This document shows, in pieces, positions 18,560 to 26,653 of a DNA stretch of 64,000 nucleotides. Position 1 is the first letter of the stretch. Each line of letters opens with the position of its first letter. This DNA is from Vicinamibacterales bacterium (GTDB lineage Bacteria > Acidobacteriota > Vicinamibacteria > Vicinamibacterales > UBA8438): positions 1 to 64,000 of the forward strand of contig CATQHX010000026.1 in NCBI GenBank assembly GCA_958296065.1. Reading direction: 5' to 3'. Position numbers and translations under genes: made by a program. The notes under the pieces were generated by a model, which saw only the letters and a list, made by a program, of their open reading frames with translations, was not told where the DNA came from and ran no database searches.

Positions 18560-19187
18560 GGTTCATCCCGCGTCTTCGGGGTCTCGGTGGATGGTGTCTC
18601 TGGCGGCGCCCCCGAACAGGGTCGATCGCCGTCAGCGTGGGGCGGATTGTCGTCTGAGGGCGCTACGGCGTTTCAGCCGCGGTGCATCCCCGACTGTGCG
18701 GGTCTTCGTGATCGTGTCGTCGATTGCGTGCGGATCTACGGGTTCATCCCCGCGCGTGCGGGGTGGTCCGCGGGAGGTTCATCAGCGCGTCTCGTCGGTG
18801 GGGTTCATCCCCGCGCGTGCGGGGTGGTCTGTTCCGGATGGGGACCGGCCCCGGGTCACTCAGGTTCATCCCCGCGCGTGCGGGGTGGTCCGACCGCTAC
18901 ACCGGCGGCCACGACGTCGTAATGGGTTCATCCCCGCGCGTGCGGGGTGGCCGACCGATATCGGCGAACACCTTCGGGCGTCATCGGTTCATCCCCCGCG
19001 CGCGCGGGGTGGGGGCTTCGGTCTTGGCCATTGGCTCGGTCGCTCTTGGTTCATCCCCCACGCGTGCGGGGTGGATACGCGGGAGTCCGCTGTCGGGTTC
19101 ATCCCCGCGCGCGCGCGGGCCGGCCTGTCAGTCCACGGATGAAGAAGACCTTGTCGAGGGTTCATCCCCGCGCGAGCGAGGCTCCCT
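18560..19187. CRISPR. CRISPR array B, type I-E-like repeats, eleven units
   Basis: Units start near 18560, 18620, 18681, 18741, 18802, 18863, 18925, 18986, 19048, 19096 and 19159, nearly all 60-62 bases apart; the step to 19096 is only 48. The best units read ggttcatccccgcgcgtgcg followed by gggtggtc. The first three and last two carry many changes, so both ends are decayed and the middle is freshest. Two units (18986, 19048) have an extra C in the C-run. The 3' variant (gtggtc) differs from array A (caacc). Confidence 0.88.
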
Positions 19188-19220
19188 CTATCCGTCTTTC
19201 CGCGTCGTCGAGACCGACGA

Positions 19221-19244
19221 CGGTCCCGCACGCGGGGATGTCCC
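19221..19244. repeat. Inverted CRISPR-repeat remnant beyond array B
   Basis: cggtcccgcacgcggggatg at 19221 is the repeat core in the opposite orientation to array B, about 35 bases past its last unit. It may be a repeat moved by a local inversion, or a palindrome match: the core is nearly self-complementary, but the flanking GATG side fits the reversed repeat. Confidence 0.35.
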
Positions 19245-19304
19245 GAACAGGAGGCTGGGGCGCACTGCTTGGAGCGCTCGGTGCGTTCCTGTTATAACGT
19301 GGCT

Positions 19305-19493
19305 TTACCTGCCGGATCGGATTTGCCTGCGCACGTTGCTGACGACGTACTTTGGCAGGTCTTTCCTGTCTGCGGGGATGACAATCGGGCGTGCGGCTCC
19401 GTTCTTCACGTACACGTTGTGCGACCCTTTGGTCCGGTCGAGACGCCAGCCCTACTTCTCGACCTCCTTCGCAAGGTCGCGGGACGACGTCAT
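19305..19493 (-). pseudogene. hicA: HicA toxin gene with an in-frame amber codon
   Basis: From the ATG at 19493 the frame is MTSSRDLAKEVEK, then TAG at 19452-19454 (codon 14), then GWRLDRTKGSHNVYVKNGAA and RPIVIPADRKDLPKYVVSNV to a TAA at 19305. This is a complete HicA double-stranded RNA-binding-like toxin of 62 codons: the GW, GSH with the catalytic histidine, and the IPAD-K-DLPK segment are all in place. Everything except the single stop is preserved, so the toxin is silenced by one nonsense change (or needs suppression). Its ATG overlaps the hicB stop as ATGA, unusual in that the antitoxin comes first. Confidence 0.8.
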
Positions 19494-19882
19494 GCGTACA
19501 TCTCTGTCTGGTGCTCGTGCGGTTGATACTGGAGGTCGGGCAGTGCTCCAGGTGTGCTCTCAGGCGCGGCCTCGACTAGTCTCTGCCGCTCCGCAGCGGG
19601 CAGATAATCGGGGAATCGCCAATAGCATTCGTCGTCGATTCTGAAGACGTCGTTCGTGAACGGCAGCCTCTGCACAGCTACGAACCCGAGTTCGCCGAGG
19701 GCTTCGCGCAGCGTCCCGCGTCGCACACACGATTCGATCCAGAGGTTCACGGCCTCGTCCAGGGCCTCAACGGCCTTCTCCCGACTGTCGCCCACCGTGG
19801 CGACCTCCAAGCTCGGACACGACCCGATCCATTGGTCTCCGTCGGGGCCTGTTCCGAACACCAGGGAGCGTCGAATCTTCAA
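19490..19882 (-). CDS. hicB: HicB-family antitoxin
   Basis: 130 residues. The N-terminal half is the HicB partial RNase H fold: LVFGTGPDGDQWIGSCPSLE, then VATVGDSREKAVEALDEAVN with the typical helix, and LWIESCVRRGTLREALGELG. The C-terminal extension lacks a clear HTH and is proline/glutamine-rich. The start is a TTG at 19882 with AAAGGAGAGG five bases upstream. HicB binds and neutralises HicA, whose gene overlaps its stop. Here the antitoxin is intact while the toxin carries a stop codon, a stable end state for a decaying module. Confidence 0.82.
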   Translation of the reverse strand: MKIRRSLVFGTGPDGDQWIGSCPSLEVATVGDSREKAVEALDEAVNLWIESCVRRGTLREALGELGFVAVQRLPFTNDVFRIDDECYWRFPDYLPAAERQRLVEAAPESTPGALPDLQYQPHEHQTEMYA

Positions 19883-20154
19883 GCTGCCTCTCCTTTCGGC
19901 CAGCGAACGCGGGAGCCGCTGCCGATTCGCCAGCCCGCCTCCACCGGCGATTATGTTTCGGTGCTCGACATCGCTGTCAAGGCTCCGCCCTCTCGCCGCC
20001 CGGCCCGATCGCTTCTTCCGGGTCGCTGCGTCCCGTCTCTGCCGGCTCTTCCGGCTCTGCGACCGTCCGTGCAGTCGCTGCTGGCGTTGTGCCGCTGGCC
20101 CCCCGCTGGTCCGAGGCGGACTTCCTCAAAGCCCTGCCGCGCGACCGGCGCGCC

Positions 20155-20311
20155 GGTTTATCCCCGCGCGTGCGGGGTCGACTGGCGTTCCTTCGACGAG
20201 ACGTGGGAGGAGGGTTTTGCCCCCCGCGCGCGGGGGGCAAGGAGTTCACGCCAGCGATCGTGCTGGTCCACAACCGGTTCATCCCGCCTGCCCGCGCGTT
20301 GGGGGCGAGCC
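20155..20311. CRISPR. CRISPR array E, three degenerate units
   Basis: Units at 20155 (ggtttatccccgcgcgtgcg), 20213 (ggttttgccccccgcgcgcg) and 20276 (ggttcatcccgcctgcccgc) are 58-63 bases apart. The first is closest to the classical I-E repeat with TTTATCCCCGC. All three differ from each other, so this is a decayed array fragment. Confidence 0.6.
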
Positions 20312-20451
20312 GCACGCTCGGCCCGTCGGGAAATTTTAGCTACCGGCCGCCGCGTGGCGTCGAGTGCTGCCTCCGCGATGTTGCGGAAGTGGTTGATGCC
20401 GCGGCTCCCCATCTGTCCGTACGCGGGATGTTGGAGCGCGCTGGCCGTTTG

Positions 20452-20931
20452 TCAGGCGGCTCTCTGTGGGTTCGGTGGTGTGTTGGGAGTCGCCAGCAGA
20501 GCGTCGAGCAACAGGATGCGGAGAACGTCGCCGACTGCCCGGTCGTCGGACCCGAACTCGTAGGCGGCACGCGCGACGCGGCGCCGCCACTCCTTGTCTA
20601 GCCGGTTCCTGACGTACTCGTCGCAGAGTGCGTCGATCTCGAACGGTTCGAGCCCGTCGGTTTCTGGTCGAAGCCGTTCCGCGGTCGCGACGACCCATTC
20701 CCCCGGTACCAGGCCGGCCTCGATCCGCTTTCCGAACTCCGTCAGCTTGAGCGGGCTGCTGCCGGTCGCTGTCCGCTCCGTACCGCCCATGCGCAACAGT
20801 AGGGTGTCGAGCGTACGACGTGTTTCCGCCTGCTGGTTACGAACCTCCTCGCGGAGCGTCTTCGACTCCTTTTCGGGCGCTTCAGGATTTCGTGTGGGTG
20901 GCAGCGTGGTCGGAGGAGTCCGAACGCTCAC
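20452..20931 (-). CDS. Conserved hypothetical protein
   Basis: 159 residues. The N-terminal third is a charged, coiled-coil-like stretch (EVRNQQAETRRTLDTLLLRM), followed by an ordered domain: SSPLKLTEFGKRIEAGLVPG, EWVVATAERLRPETDGLEPF, EIDALCDEYVRNRLDKEW and VARAAYEFGSDDRAVGDVLR. The later part could be a helical DNA- or protein-binding fold, but I recognise no family. The GTG at 20931 has AGAGGA upstream. It is in the same strand orientation as hicBA and the split membrane gene, between arrays and an IS21 element. Confidence 0.6.
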   Translation of the reverse strand: MSVRTPPTTLPPTRNPEAPEKESKTLREEVRNQQAETRRTLDTLLLRMGGTERTATGSSPLKLTEFGKRIEAGLVPGEWVVATAERLRPETDGLEPFEIDALCDEYVRNRLDKEWRRRVARAAYEFGSDDRAVGDVLRILLLDALLATPNTPPNPQRAA

Positions 20932-21177
20932 GCATCCTCTTGGGACGGGCAGTTCGATCGTCGTGCATCCGTCTGGCTCGATCGATACCGACGGGCACTT
21001 CGCGTAGCGGCGTCATGGTGATCCGGCCAGTGTTTTCAGTGGCCGGACGAAGCCGTCCGGCCATAACCAGCCCTGAGCCGGCGCGAGCGGCGAGTCACCT
21101 GAAAGGCCGAAGCGCAAGCGGAGGAGGCGCGAAGCGGCTTGACTCGACGGGAGCAGAGGCTACCTCCAACCCCTCAT

Positions 21178-21395
21178 CTACCCACACGATTCCCGGAAGA
21201 CCCCCTTTTCGATCCGCTCCTGAAGGAGTGTCCGTTGGGCGTCCATCCGGTCGCCGAGGTCCTTCAACCCCTCGCGCAGCGTCTGCTGTCCCGCCTCCAT
21301 TCGCTGGGTCCAGCGTGCGCCCTGCCACAACAGGGCTATAACGGCGATTCCCGCGAGGATGCTCGTCGGGTTCGAGATCCAGTCGGTGAGCCAGT
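21178..21395 (-). pseudogene. Small membrane protein gene, main part, split by IS21 insertion
   Basis: The frame gives WLTDWISNPTSILAGIAVIA, LLWQGARWTQRMEAG, then a charged coiled coil TLREGLKDLGDRMDAQRTLL to TGA. A GTG at 21420 seems to start it, but that codon lies inside the IS21 end. Joining across the element and its CCAGT duplication restores GTG-GAA-GAC-TGG (from 27595 down to 27584) followed by CTC-ACC, i.e. MEDWLTDWISN..., with GGAGG at 27605-27609 as ribosome site. The intact gene thus encoded about 74 residues with one TM helix and a coiled coil, like the gene at 18168. The IS cut it after codon 4. Confidence 0.75.
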
Positions 21396-21742
21396 TGGGT
21401 ATTTCGCTGAACGTGAACACCGACCTCGGCGAACGTGAACGCTGATTCCGGCGAACGTGAACGCTCGTCGGAGCGTAGCGACGATGCTCTGTCAGTTTCC
21501 TCCCTGCAGTGGCGTTACGTAACGGGTTTCGAGATCCTATCTTGTCCTGATCGAGAGTACGACGAAAGTGCCTGTGGAGCCTGTGGGCGCCGTCCGCGGC
21601 GTCCAAGGTGTTGTGGGAAACGCGCTTCCTGGAAGACGTTCAGTCGATTCCGAGCGTATCGCGCGCGTTTTCCATAGCACCGGCAGGATCCACAGGCCGC
21701 TCGAGCTCAGCGGGAGCGTCGCGGGTGTCGCCGACGTGATGC

Positions 21743-22501
21743 TCATGTCGTCTCCTTCCCGCCGTTGGCTGGCGCGTCGTGCGTGCGCCGCATCGAGCGG
21801 CCCTTCAGGTCGATGCGGTGCGCATCGTGGAGCAGGCGGTCGCAGATGGCGTCGGCCTGATTGGGGTCGCCGATGACGGCGTGCCAGTCGGTCACCGGCA
21901 ACTGACTGGCGATCAGCGTCGAGGCGCGTTCGGCGCGGTCCTCGATCACCTCGGTCAGGTCACGTCGCTCGGTGTCGCGCAACGGTGCCAGCATCCAGTC
22001 GTCGAGGGCGAGCAGGTCGAGCTTCGCCAGACGGGTGAGCAGTCGGGTGTAAGAGCCGTCCCCGCGGCCGATGGCCAGCTCGTGCAGCAGGCGCGGCATA
22101 CGAAGGTAGCGCGCGGTGAAGCCGCGGCGGCATGCCCGTTCGACGAATGCACAAGCGAGAAAGCTCTTGCCGATCCCGCACGGCCCGGTGACGATCAAAT
22201 TGTGGCGCTCGGCGAGCCAGGCGCAGGTGCCCAGGGTCAGGACCTGCTGGCGGTTGAGCCGGCGGGGATGGGTGAAGTCGACGGCTTCGAGCGATGCCGG
22301 GTAACGCAGCTTGGCGGTCTGCAGGCGCCGCGTCAGCCTGCGCTGCTCGCGGGCCGTCCATTCGGCGTCGGCCAGCAGACCGAAACGCTCCTCGAAGCCG
22401 AGCGTGGCGGCCTCGCCGGTCTGCAGTTGTTGCTGGAAGGCGTCGGCCATCGCGCCCAGCTTCATGGCGTTGAGCTTGTCGAGCGTCTGTTCGATCAGCA
22501 T
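21743..22501 (-). CDS. istB: IstB, IS21 helper AAA+ ATPase
   Basis: 252 residues, normal IstB length. The N-domain LDKLNAMKLGAMADAFQQQL leads to Walker A TGPCGIGKSFLACAFVERAC, Walker B KLDLLALDDWMLAPL, sensor region TLIASQLPVTDWHAVIGDP and the closing ADAICDRLLHDAHRIDLKG. IstB assembles on DNA and stimulates the IstA transposase. Its ATG at 22501 overlaps the istA stop by 7 bases. All ATPase motifs are intact, although the serine/cysteine pattern GPCGIGKS has Ile where Val or Thr is usual. Confidence 0.92.
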   Translation of the reverse strand: MLIEQTLDKLNAMKLGAMADAFQQQLQTGEAATLGFEERFGLLADAEWTAREQRRLTRRLQTAKLRYPASLEAVDFTHPRRLNRQQVLTLGTCAWLAERHNLIVTGPCGIGKSFLACAFVERACRRGFTARYLRMPRLLHELAIGRGDGSYTRLLTRLAKLDLLALDDWMLAPLRDTERRDLTEVIEDRAERASTLIASQLPVTDWHAVIGDPNQADAICDRLLHDAHRIDLKGRSMRRTHDAPANGGKETT

Positions 22502-23301
22502 CGGTCCTCCTCTGTGGTCGTGGCCGCGGCGTAGTAGTCGGCGCCGCGGATGTTGGTGTGTGTAGGTGTCGGGTCCGTCTCGGCCGGCGGCTCCAGGGGC
22601 AGACGGTCCTGGCCGGCGCCGAGGATGTTCCTGACGGTGTGATAGCGGCAGGAGCCGAGCGCCAGCGCGCGGGCGCAGGCCGCCTCGAGCCGGATGTTTC
22701 CGTGACGCCGCCCCAACTGCATGATCCCCAGACAGGGGCGATAGCCCTGCTCGGGATGCGGGCGGCTCTGCAGGATCTGGGTAACGAGCTGTCCGGTCGC
22801 CGGTCCGAGCTTGTTGGCCCAGCCGATCAGGCGCGACGGCGACCACTCGGCATGCGCGCGGTGGGCGCTGGGCATGTGCTCGGCGATGGTCGACGGCTGT
22901 CGGTCGTAGCGGCGCCGGTGCGACGCGATGCGCTTGTCGCGGTGGAAGATCTCGACCGTGTTGGTGGTGTAGCGGACCTCGACCTGCTCGCGGACCAGTT
23001 GGTACGGCACGCTGTAGACGTGGTGCTCGACCGCCACGTGATAGTCGATGTTGACGCGGCACTGCTTCCACTGCGCGAGGACGTAGCGCGCGGCGGGCAG
23101 GGGCCGTAGCGCCGGGCGGTCGAGCTGCTCGTAGAGGGCGCGGCGGCTGACGCCCAGCTTCCTCATCGGCCGGTCGTTGAGCTCGTCGAGCAGGACGCGG
23201 ACCGCGGCGTTGAGCGCACCGAGCTCGAAGAAGGTCTGGTCGCGCAGACGGGCGAGTATCCACCGCTGGGCGATGAGCACACAATTCTCGACCGCCGCCT
23301 T
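22495..23301 (-). pseudogene. istA: istA 3' part (IS21 transposase), separated from its 5' part
   Basis: The minus strand reads KAAVENCVLIAQRWILARLR, LNAAVRVLLDELNDRPMRKL and NIDYHVAVEHHVYSVPYQLV, the C-terminal half of IstA including the DNA-binding beta-barrel. Upstream of KAAVEN the sequence (LQQHPVQTGALT) is from the inserted cassette. The missing N-terminal half with HTH and most of the DDE core is at 26654-27413. Joining at the shared CCTT restores PRKPRDKAAVENCV, a perfect IstA reading. Confidence 0.88.
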
Positions 23302-23348
23302 CGTCAAGGCTCCAGTCTGCACAGGATGCTGCTGAAGCACCGCAGATT

Positions 23349-23594
23349 CGCATTACCCATCCGTTCCATCCGCTCCGGGGCGCCCGCTTCCCGTTCGTCG
23401 TGACCAAGTCGCTCTGGGGCGAAGACCGGGTGACGGTGCAGCGGCCCGACGGCTCGGCCTGGTCCATCCCCGTTGGCTGGACGGACCTGTTGCCGCCGGA
23501 TCCGGCCGTGAAGGCGGGCCGAGGTCGAGCAGCTTTTCGTCTGGAGGACTTGCTGCGGCTCGCCGAGTTCGTGGCCGACAGGAGTCAATCATGA
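23349..23594 (+). CDS. DUF5372-like small protein of recombinase cassettes
   Basis: The frame reads ITHPFHPLRGARFPFVVTKS, LWGEDRVTVQRPDGSAWSIP, VGWTDLLPPDP and FRLEDLLRLAEFVADRSQS. The opening THPFHPLxG and the W-x-EDRV segment are the family pattern I recall for DUF5372 proteins, which accompany serine recombinases. No ATG, GTG or TTG precedes THPFHP in frame inside the cassette, so the start may be the ATT at 23352 or an upstream codon lost at insertion. Function is unknown; it is probably a DNA-binding or SH3-like accessory protein. Confidence 0.6.
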   Translation, partial: RITHPFHPLRGARFPFVVTKSLWGEDRVTVQRPDGSAWSIPVGWTDLLPPDPAVKAGRGRAAFRLEDLLRLAEFVADRSQS

Positions 23595-23789
23595 GCGGCG
23601 ATGTGAGTGTCAAGAAGATTTCGCCGATGCTGTCAAATGGATTTCGTCCTCGCGCAAGCGAGAGCGGACAGCCTTTGGCGTCGGTGCGGCGCAGTATTCG
23701 TCACTGTATTCGGTGTTCAGATTGTGATTCTGGTCAGGTATGCCTTGACACGGAAAACGGAATGTGTCGTAATCATGGTGACACACCTG

Positions 23790-24266
23790 ATGGCCCGCTC
23801 GCCCAAGTCACCGCCCGACGTCAAGACGCAGGCCCTGCGCGAGGCAGGGGCCTTGCATCCGCACCCCGAGGTGGTCCGCGACGATGCCTTTCTGAGCCAC
23901 CCGTTCTTCGACCCGCGCGACCGCGTCCAGGTCAAGTACGAAATGGTGCGTCGCCACCGGATCGAGGGGCGCCCGGTGACCGAGGTCGCGGCGCGCTTTG
24001 GCGTCAGCCGGCAGGCGTTCTACGAGGCGGCGGCCACCTTCGAGGCCCACGGGATCCCCGGGTTGGTGCCCAAACGCCCCGGGCCGAAGCGGGCCCACAA
24101 GTGCACCGAGGCGGTCGTCGACTACGTCGAACGCTGGCGGGTGGGCGAAGACGTGCGACCGGACGAGCCGCTGACCGCCGCCGTGGCGCGGCGGTTTGGA
24201 ATCTCGATTCATGCCCGCTCGCTCGACCGGGCGGTCGCCCGTCGCAAAAAAAAACCGCGCTCGTAG
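23790..24266 (+). CDS. Helix-turn-helix protein of the recombinase cassette
   Basis: 158 residues from the ATG at 23790. The first part ALREAGALHPHPEVVRDDAF, FFDPRDRVQVKYEMVRRHRI leads to a helix-turn-helix EVAARFGVSRQAFYEAAATF, then GIPGLVPKRPGPKRAHK and a C-terminal helix ending IHARSLDRAVARRKKKPRS. It resembles transposase-type HTH_29/HTH_28 proteins and may bind the cassette ends. The gene ends over a run of nine A (24246-24254) that could allow a shift into the next gene's frame. The start is uncertain; an ATG at 23775 is also possible. Confidence 0.65.
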   Translation: MARSPKSPPDVKTQALREAGALHPHPEVVRDDAFLSHPFFDPRDRVQVKYEMVRRHRIEGRPVTEVAARFGVSRQAFYEAAATFEAHGIPGLVPKRPGPKRAHKCTEAVVDYVERWRVGEDVRPDEPLTAAVARRFGISIHARSLDRAVARRKKKPRS

Positions 24267-24280
24267 ACGACACCGCGACG

Positions 24281-24568
24281 GTGTCGGGTGTCGACGTCGA
24301 TCAGGTGCGCCGGCAGTACGAGGTCGTGCGGCACGACGCCGCTACGCAGGTCGCGTTCTCTGGCCGGGGATACGGCGTCGCGCTGCTGATGACCCGCGGG
24401 ATGCCGGCGTGGCTGGAGGCCATGTCGACCATCAACCTGCCGCCGGCTGTGCTACGCCCGTTGGCTGGGAGCGGCGACCTTGAGCTGGCGCCGCCCGTCC
24501 GGTCGGAGCTGGCGCGTCTGGTGGCGAGCCTGGTGTTCCGGTGCGTTCCGGAAGGAGCCTCTACATGA
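24281..24568 (+). CDS. Small unknown protein upstream of the serine recombinase
   Basis: 95 residues from a GTG at 24281: VDVDQVRRQYEVVRHDAATQ, then GYGVALLMTRGMPAWLEAMS and LRPLAGSGDLELAPPVRSEL. No recognised domain. Its frame is open well upstream of the GTG, through the A9 run at the end of the HTH gene, so it might be made as a fusion by -1 slippage there. Its TGA overlaps the recombinase ATG (ATGA at 24565). By position it is an accessory to the recombinase. Confidence 0.55.
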   Translation: MSGVDVDQVRRQYEVVRHDAATQVAFSGRGYGVALLMTRGMPAWLEAMSTINLPPAVLRPLAGSGDLELAPPVRSELARLVASLVFRCVPEGAST

Positions 24569-26640
24569 GCCAATCCACCGCGGTTACGGCGGACCATCTT
24601 CGTCGTCTCGCCTACCTCTACGTGCGGCAGTCGTCCTTGCAGCAGGTGCACGAGCACCAGGAAAGCACCGCCCGGCAGTACGCGCTGAAGCGGCGCGCCT
24701 TGGCGCTGGGCTGGGCAGCCGACCAGATCGTGGTCATCGATGAAGACCTCGGTCTGTCGGGCGCTTCGGCAGCCGAGCGGACCGGGTTCCAACGGGTCGT
24801 CGCCGACGTCGGCCTCGGACGCGTGGGCGTGGTCATGGGCCTGGAGGTCTCGCGACTCGCCCGTAACTCGAGCGATTGGCATCGCCTGCTTGAGATCTGC
24901 GCCCTGAGCGAGACGCTCATTCTGGACGAAGACGGGCTCTACGATCCGGCCCATTTCAATGATCGCCTGCTGCTTGGACTCAAGGGGACGATGAGTGAAG
25001 CCGAGTTGCACGTGCTGCGCGCGCGCCTGATCGGCGGCCAACTCAACAAGGCGCGCCGCGGCGAGCTGTCGATGCCCACGCCGTTGGGATATGTCGTCGG
25101 CCCCGACGGGAAGCTGATGCTCGATCCCGACGAGCAGGTCCAGGGCGCCGTCCGCCTCGTGTTCGAGACCTTCCAGCGCACCGAATCGGCGGGAGCGGTG
25201 GTGCGCTACTTCCGGGAGCAGGAAATCGCGTGGCCACAACGCGTCTCTGTCGGTCCGCGCGCGGGGTCGTTCGTAACCGGTGCACTCGGACACCGACGTG
25301 TGCTCCACATCCTCCACAATCCCCGTTACGCGGGAGCGTACGTCTACGGGCGGACCCGACAGCGAAAGCTCCGCCTCGCCGGACAGCCGGCTTATCGACG
25401 CCTCCCCCGTGAGGAGTGGACAGTCCTCCTGCCGAACGCCCACCCGGGTTACATCTCCTGGGAGCAGTACGAGGCGAATCAGGCTACGCTGCTCGAGAAC
25501 GCCCGGAGCACAGGTGGAGACCGGCGCAGCGCACCGCGCGAGGGCGTTGCGCTACTGCAAGGGCTCGTCCTCTGCGGTCGATGCGGTGACCGTATGACGG
25601 TTGGCTACACCGTGTCTGGTGGTCACCCGACGCCGCACTATTCCTGTCAACGCCGCTCGATCGAACGGGCGGAGTCGCCGTGCCAGCGCCTGCCGGGCGC
25701 GGCGATCGACCGCGCGGTCAGCAAGCTCGTGCTCGAGACCATTACCCCGTCGTCGATCGACGTGGCCGTCGAGGTGTTTGACGAACTGCGGAACCGGGCC
25801 GCCGAGGTCGATCGCGCCAAGCGGGCGCAGATCGCCCGGCTGCGGGAGGACGCCGAGCGGGCGCAACGGCAGTTTCTGCTCGTGCGGCCCGAGAATCGGC
25901 TCGTGGCCGACAACCTGGAACGCCACTGGAACCAGGCGCTCCAGCGGCTGGCCGAGGCCGAAGAAGCGTACGCGCGTGCGGGCAAGACCCAGCCGTCGCC
26001 CGTCACGGCCGAGATGCAGGAACGGGTGATGACGCTGGTCTCCGACCTGCCGCGCGTCTGGGATGACCCGCGCACGCCGGCGCGCGACCGCAAGCGGATG
26101 CTGCGACTCCTCATTGAGGATGTCACCCTGCTCCGCGACGACGTGATCCGGATCTCCATCCGCTGGCGTGGCGGTGCGACGCGTCAGATCGAGTGTCCGC
26201 TACCTCTCGCAGCGCCGGACTTGCGTCGTACTCCGGCCGCGCTCATCGAGCACGTCCGCGCGCTCGCCACCGAACAGACCGATGGACAGATTGCCGAGAC
26301 GCTCAACCGGCGGTGGCTGCGGACCGGGTGCGGTCTGCCGTTTACCTCCACACGCGTCCGCACCCTGCGCGGGTCGTACAACATCGACAGCTACTTGCAG
26401 CACCTGACCAGCGCAGGCTGGCTGACCGTCCCGCAGATGGCGGCGCAACTCGACGTGCATCTGAGCACCGCCAAGAGCTTCGCGCGGGAAGGCGTCCTGC
26501 GTGCCGTGCGGGCCGACGACAAGGGCACGATACTCTTCGAGCCCCCCACCGGACCGCTGCCCGTCGCCCATCCCGGAAAACGCTTCCGGGACCGGCGCCG
26601 ATACCCAAAGCTTGCATCGCAAGTACAGGAAGGTGCGTAG
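24565..26640 (+). CDS. Large serine recombinase
   Basis: 691 residues. The resolvase domain has the catalytic serine in YLYVRQSSLQQVHEHQES and the arginine-rich VVMGLEVSRLARNSSDWHRL motif. The recombinase domain follows (AGAYVYGRTRQRKLRLAGQP), then a zinc ribbon LQGLVLCGRCGDRMTVGY with the second half YSCQRRSIERAESPC, and a coiled-coil motif (AKRAQIARLREDAERAQRQF). The C-terminus has another HTH-like part (LTVPQMAAQLDVHLSTAKSF). It would catalyse integration and excision of its own cassette. The ATG overlaps the previous stop. Sequence looks intact. Confidence 0.92.
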   Translation: MSQSTAVTADHLRRLAYLYVRQSSLQQVHEHQESTARQYALKRRALALGWAADQIVVIDEDLGLSGASAAERTGFQRVVADVGLGRVGVVMGLEVSRLARNSSDWHRLLEICALSETLILDEDGLYDPAHFNDRLLLGLKGTMSEAELHVLRARLIGGQLNKARRGELSMPTPLGYVVGPDGKLMLDPDEQVQGAVRLVFETFQRTESAGAVVRYFREQEIAWPQRVSVGPRAGSFVTGALGHRRVLHILHNPRYAGAYVYGRTRQRKLRLAGQPAYRRLPREEWTVLLPNAHPGYISWEQYEANQATLLENARSTGGDRRSAPREGVALLQGLVLCGRCGDRMTVGYTVSGGHPTPHYSCQRRSIERAESPCQRLPGAAIDRAVSKLVLETITPSSIDVAVEVFDELRNRAAEVDRAKRAQIARLREDAERAQRQFLLVRPENRLVADNLERHWNQALQRLAEAEEAYARAGKTQPSPVTAEMQERVMTLVSDLPRVWDDPRTPARDRKRMLRLLIEDVTLLRDDVIRISIRWRGGATRQIECPLPLAAPDLRRTPAALIEHVRALATEQTDGQIAETLNRRWLRTGCGLPFTSTRVRTLRGSYNIDSYLQHLTSAGWLTVPQMAAQLDVHLSTAKSFAREGVLRAVRADDKGTILFEPPTGPLPVAHPGKRFRDRRRYPKLASQVQEGA

Positions 26641-26653
26641 TATGAAGCCTGAA

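Noticed and set aside
17395..20320. Possibility that small genes between arrays are Cas proteins
   Set aside because: None shows Cas1, Cas2, Cas3, Cascade or Cas6 motifs; sizes and motifs fit HicBA, TM/coiled-coil and unknown proteins instead.
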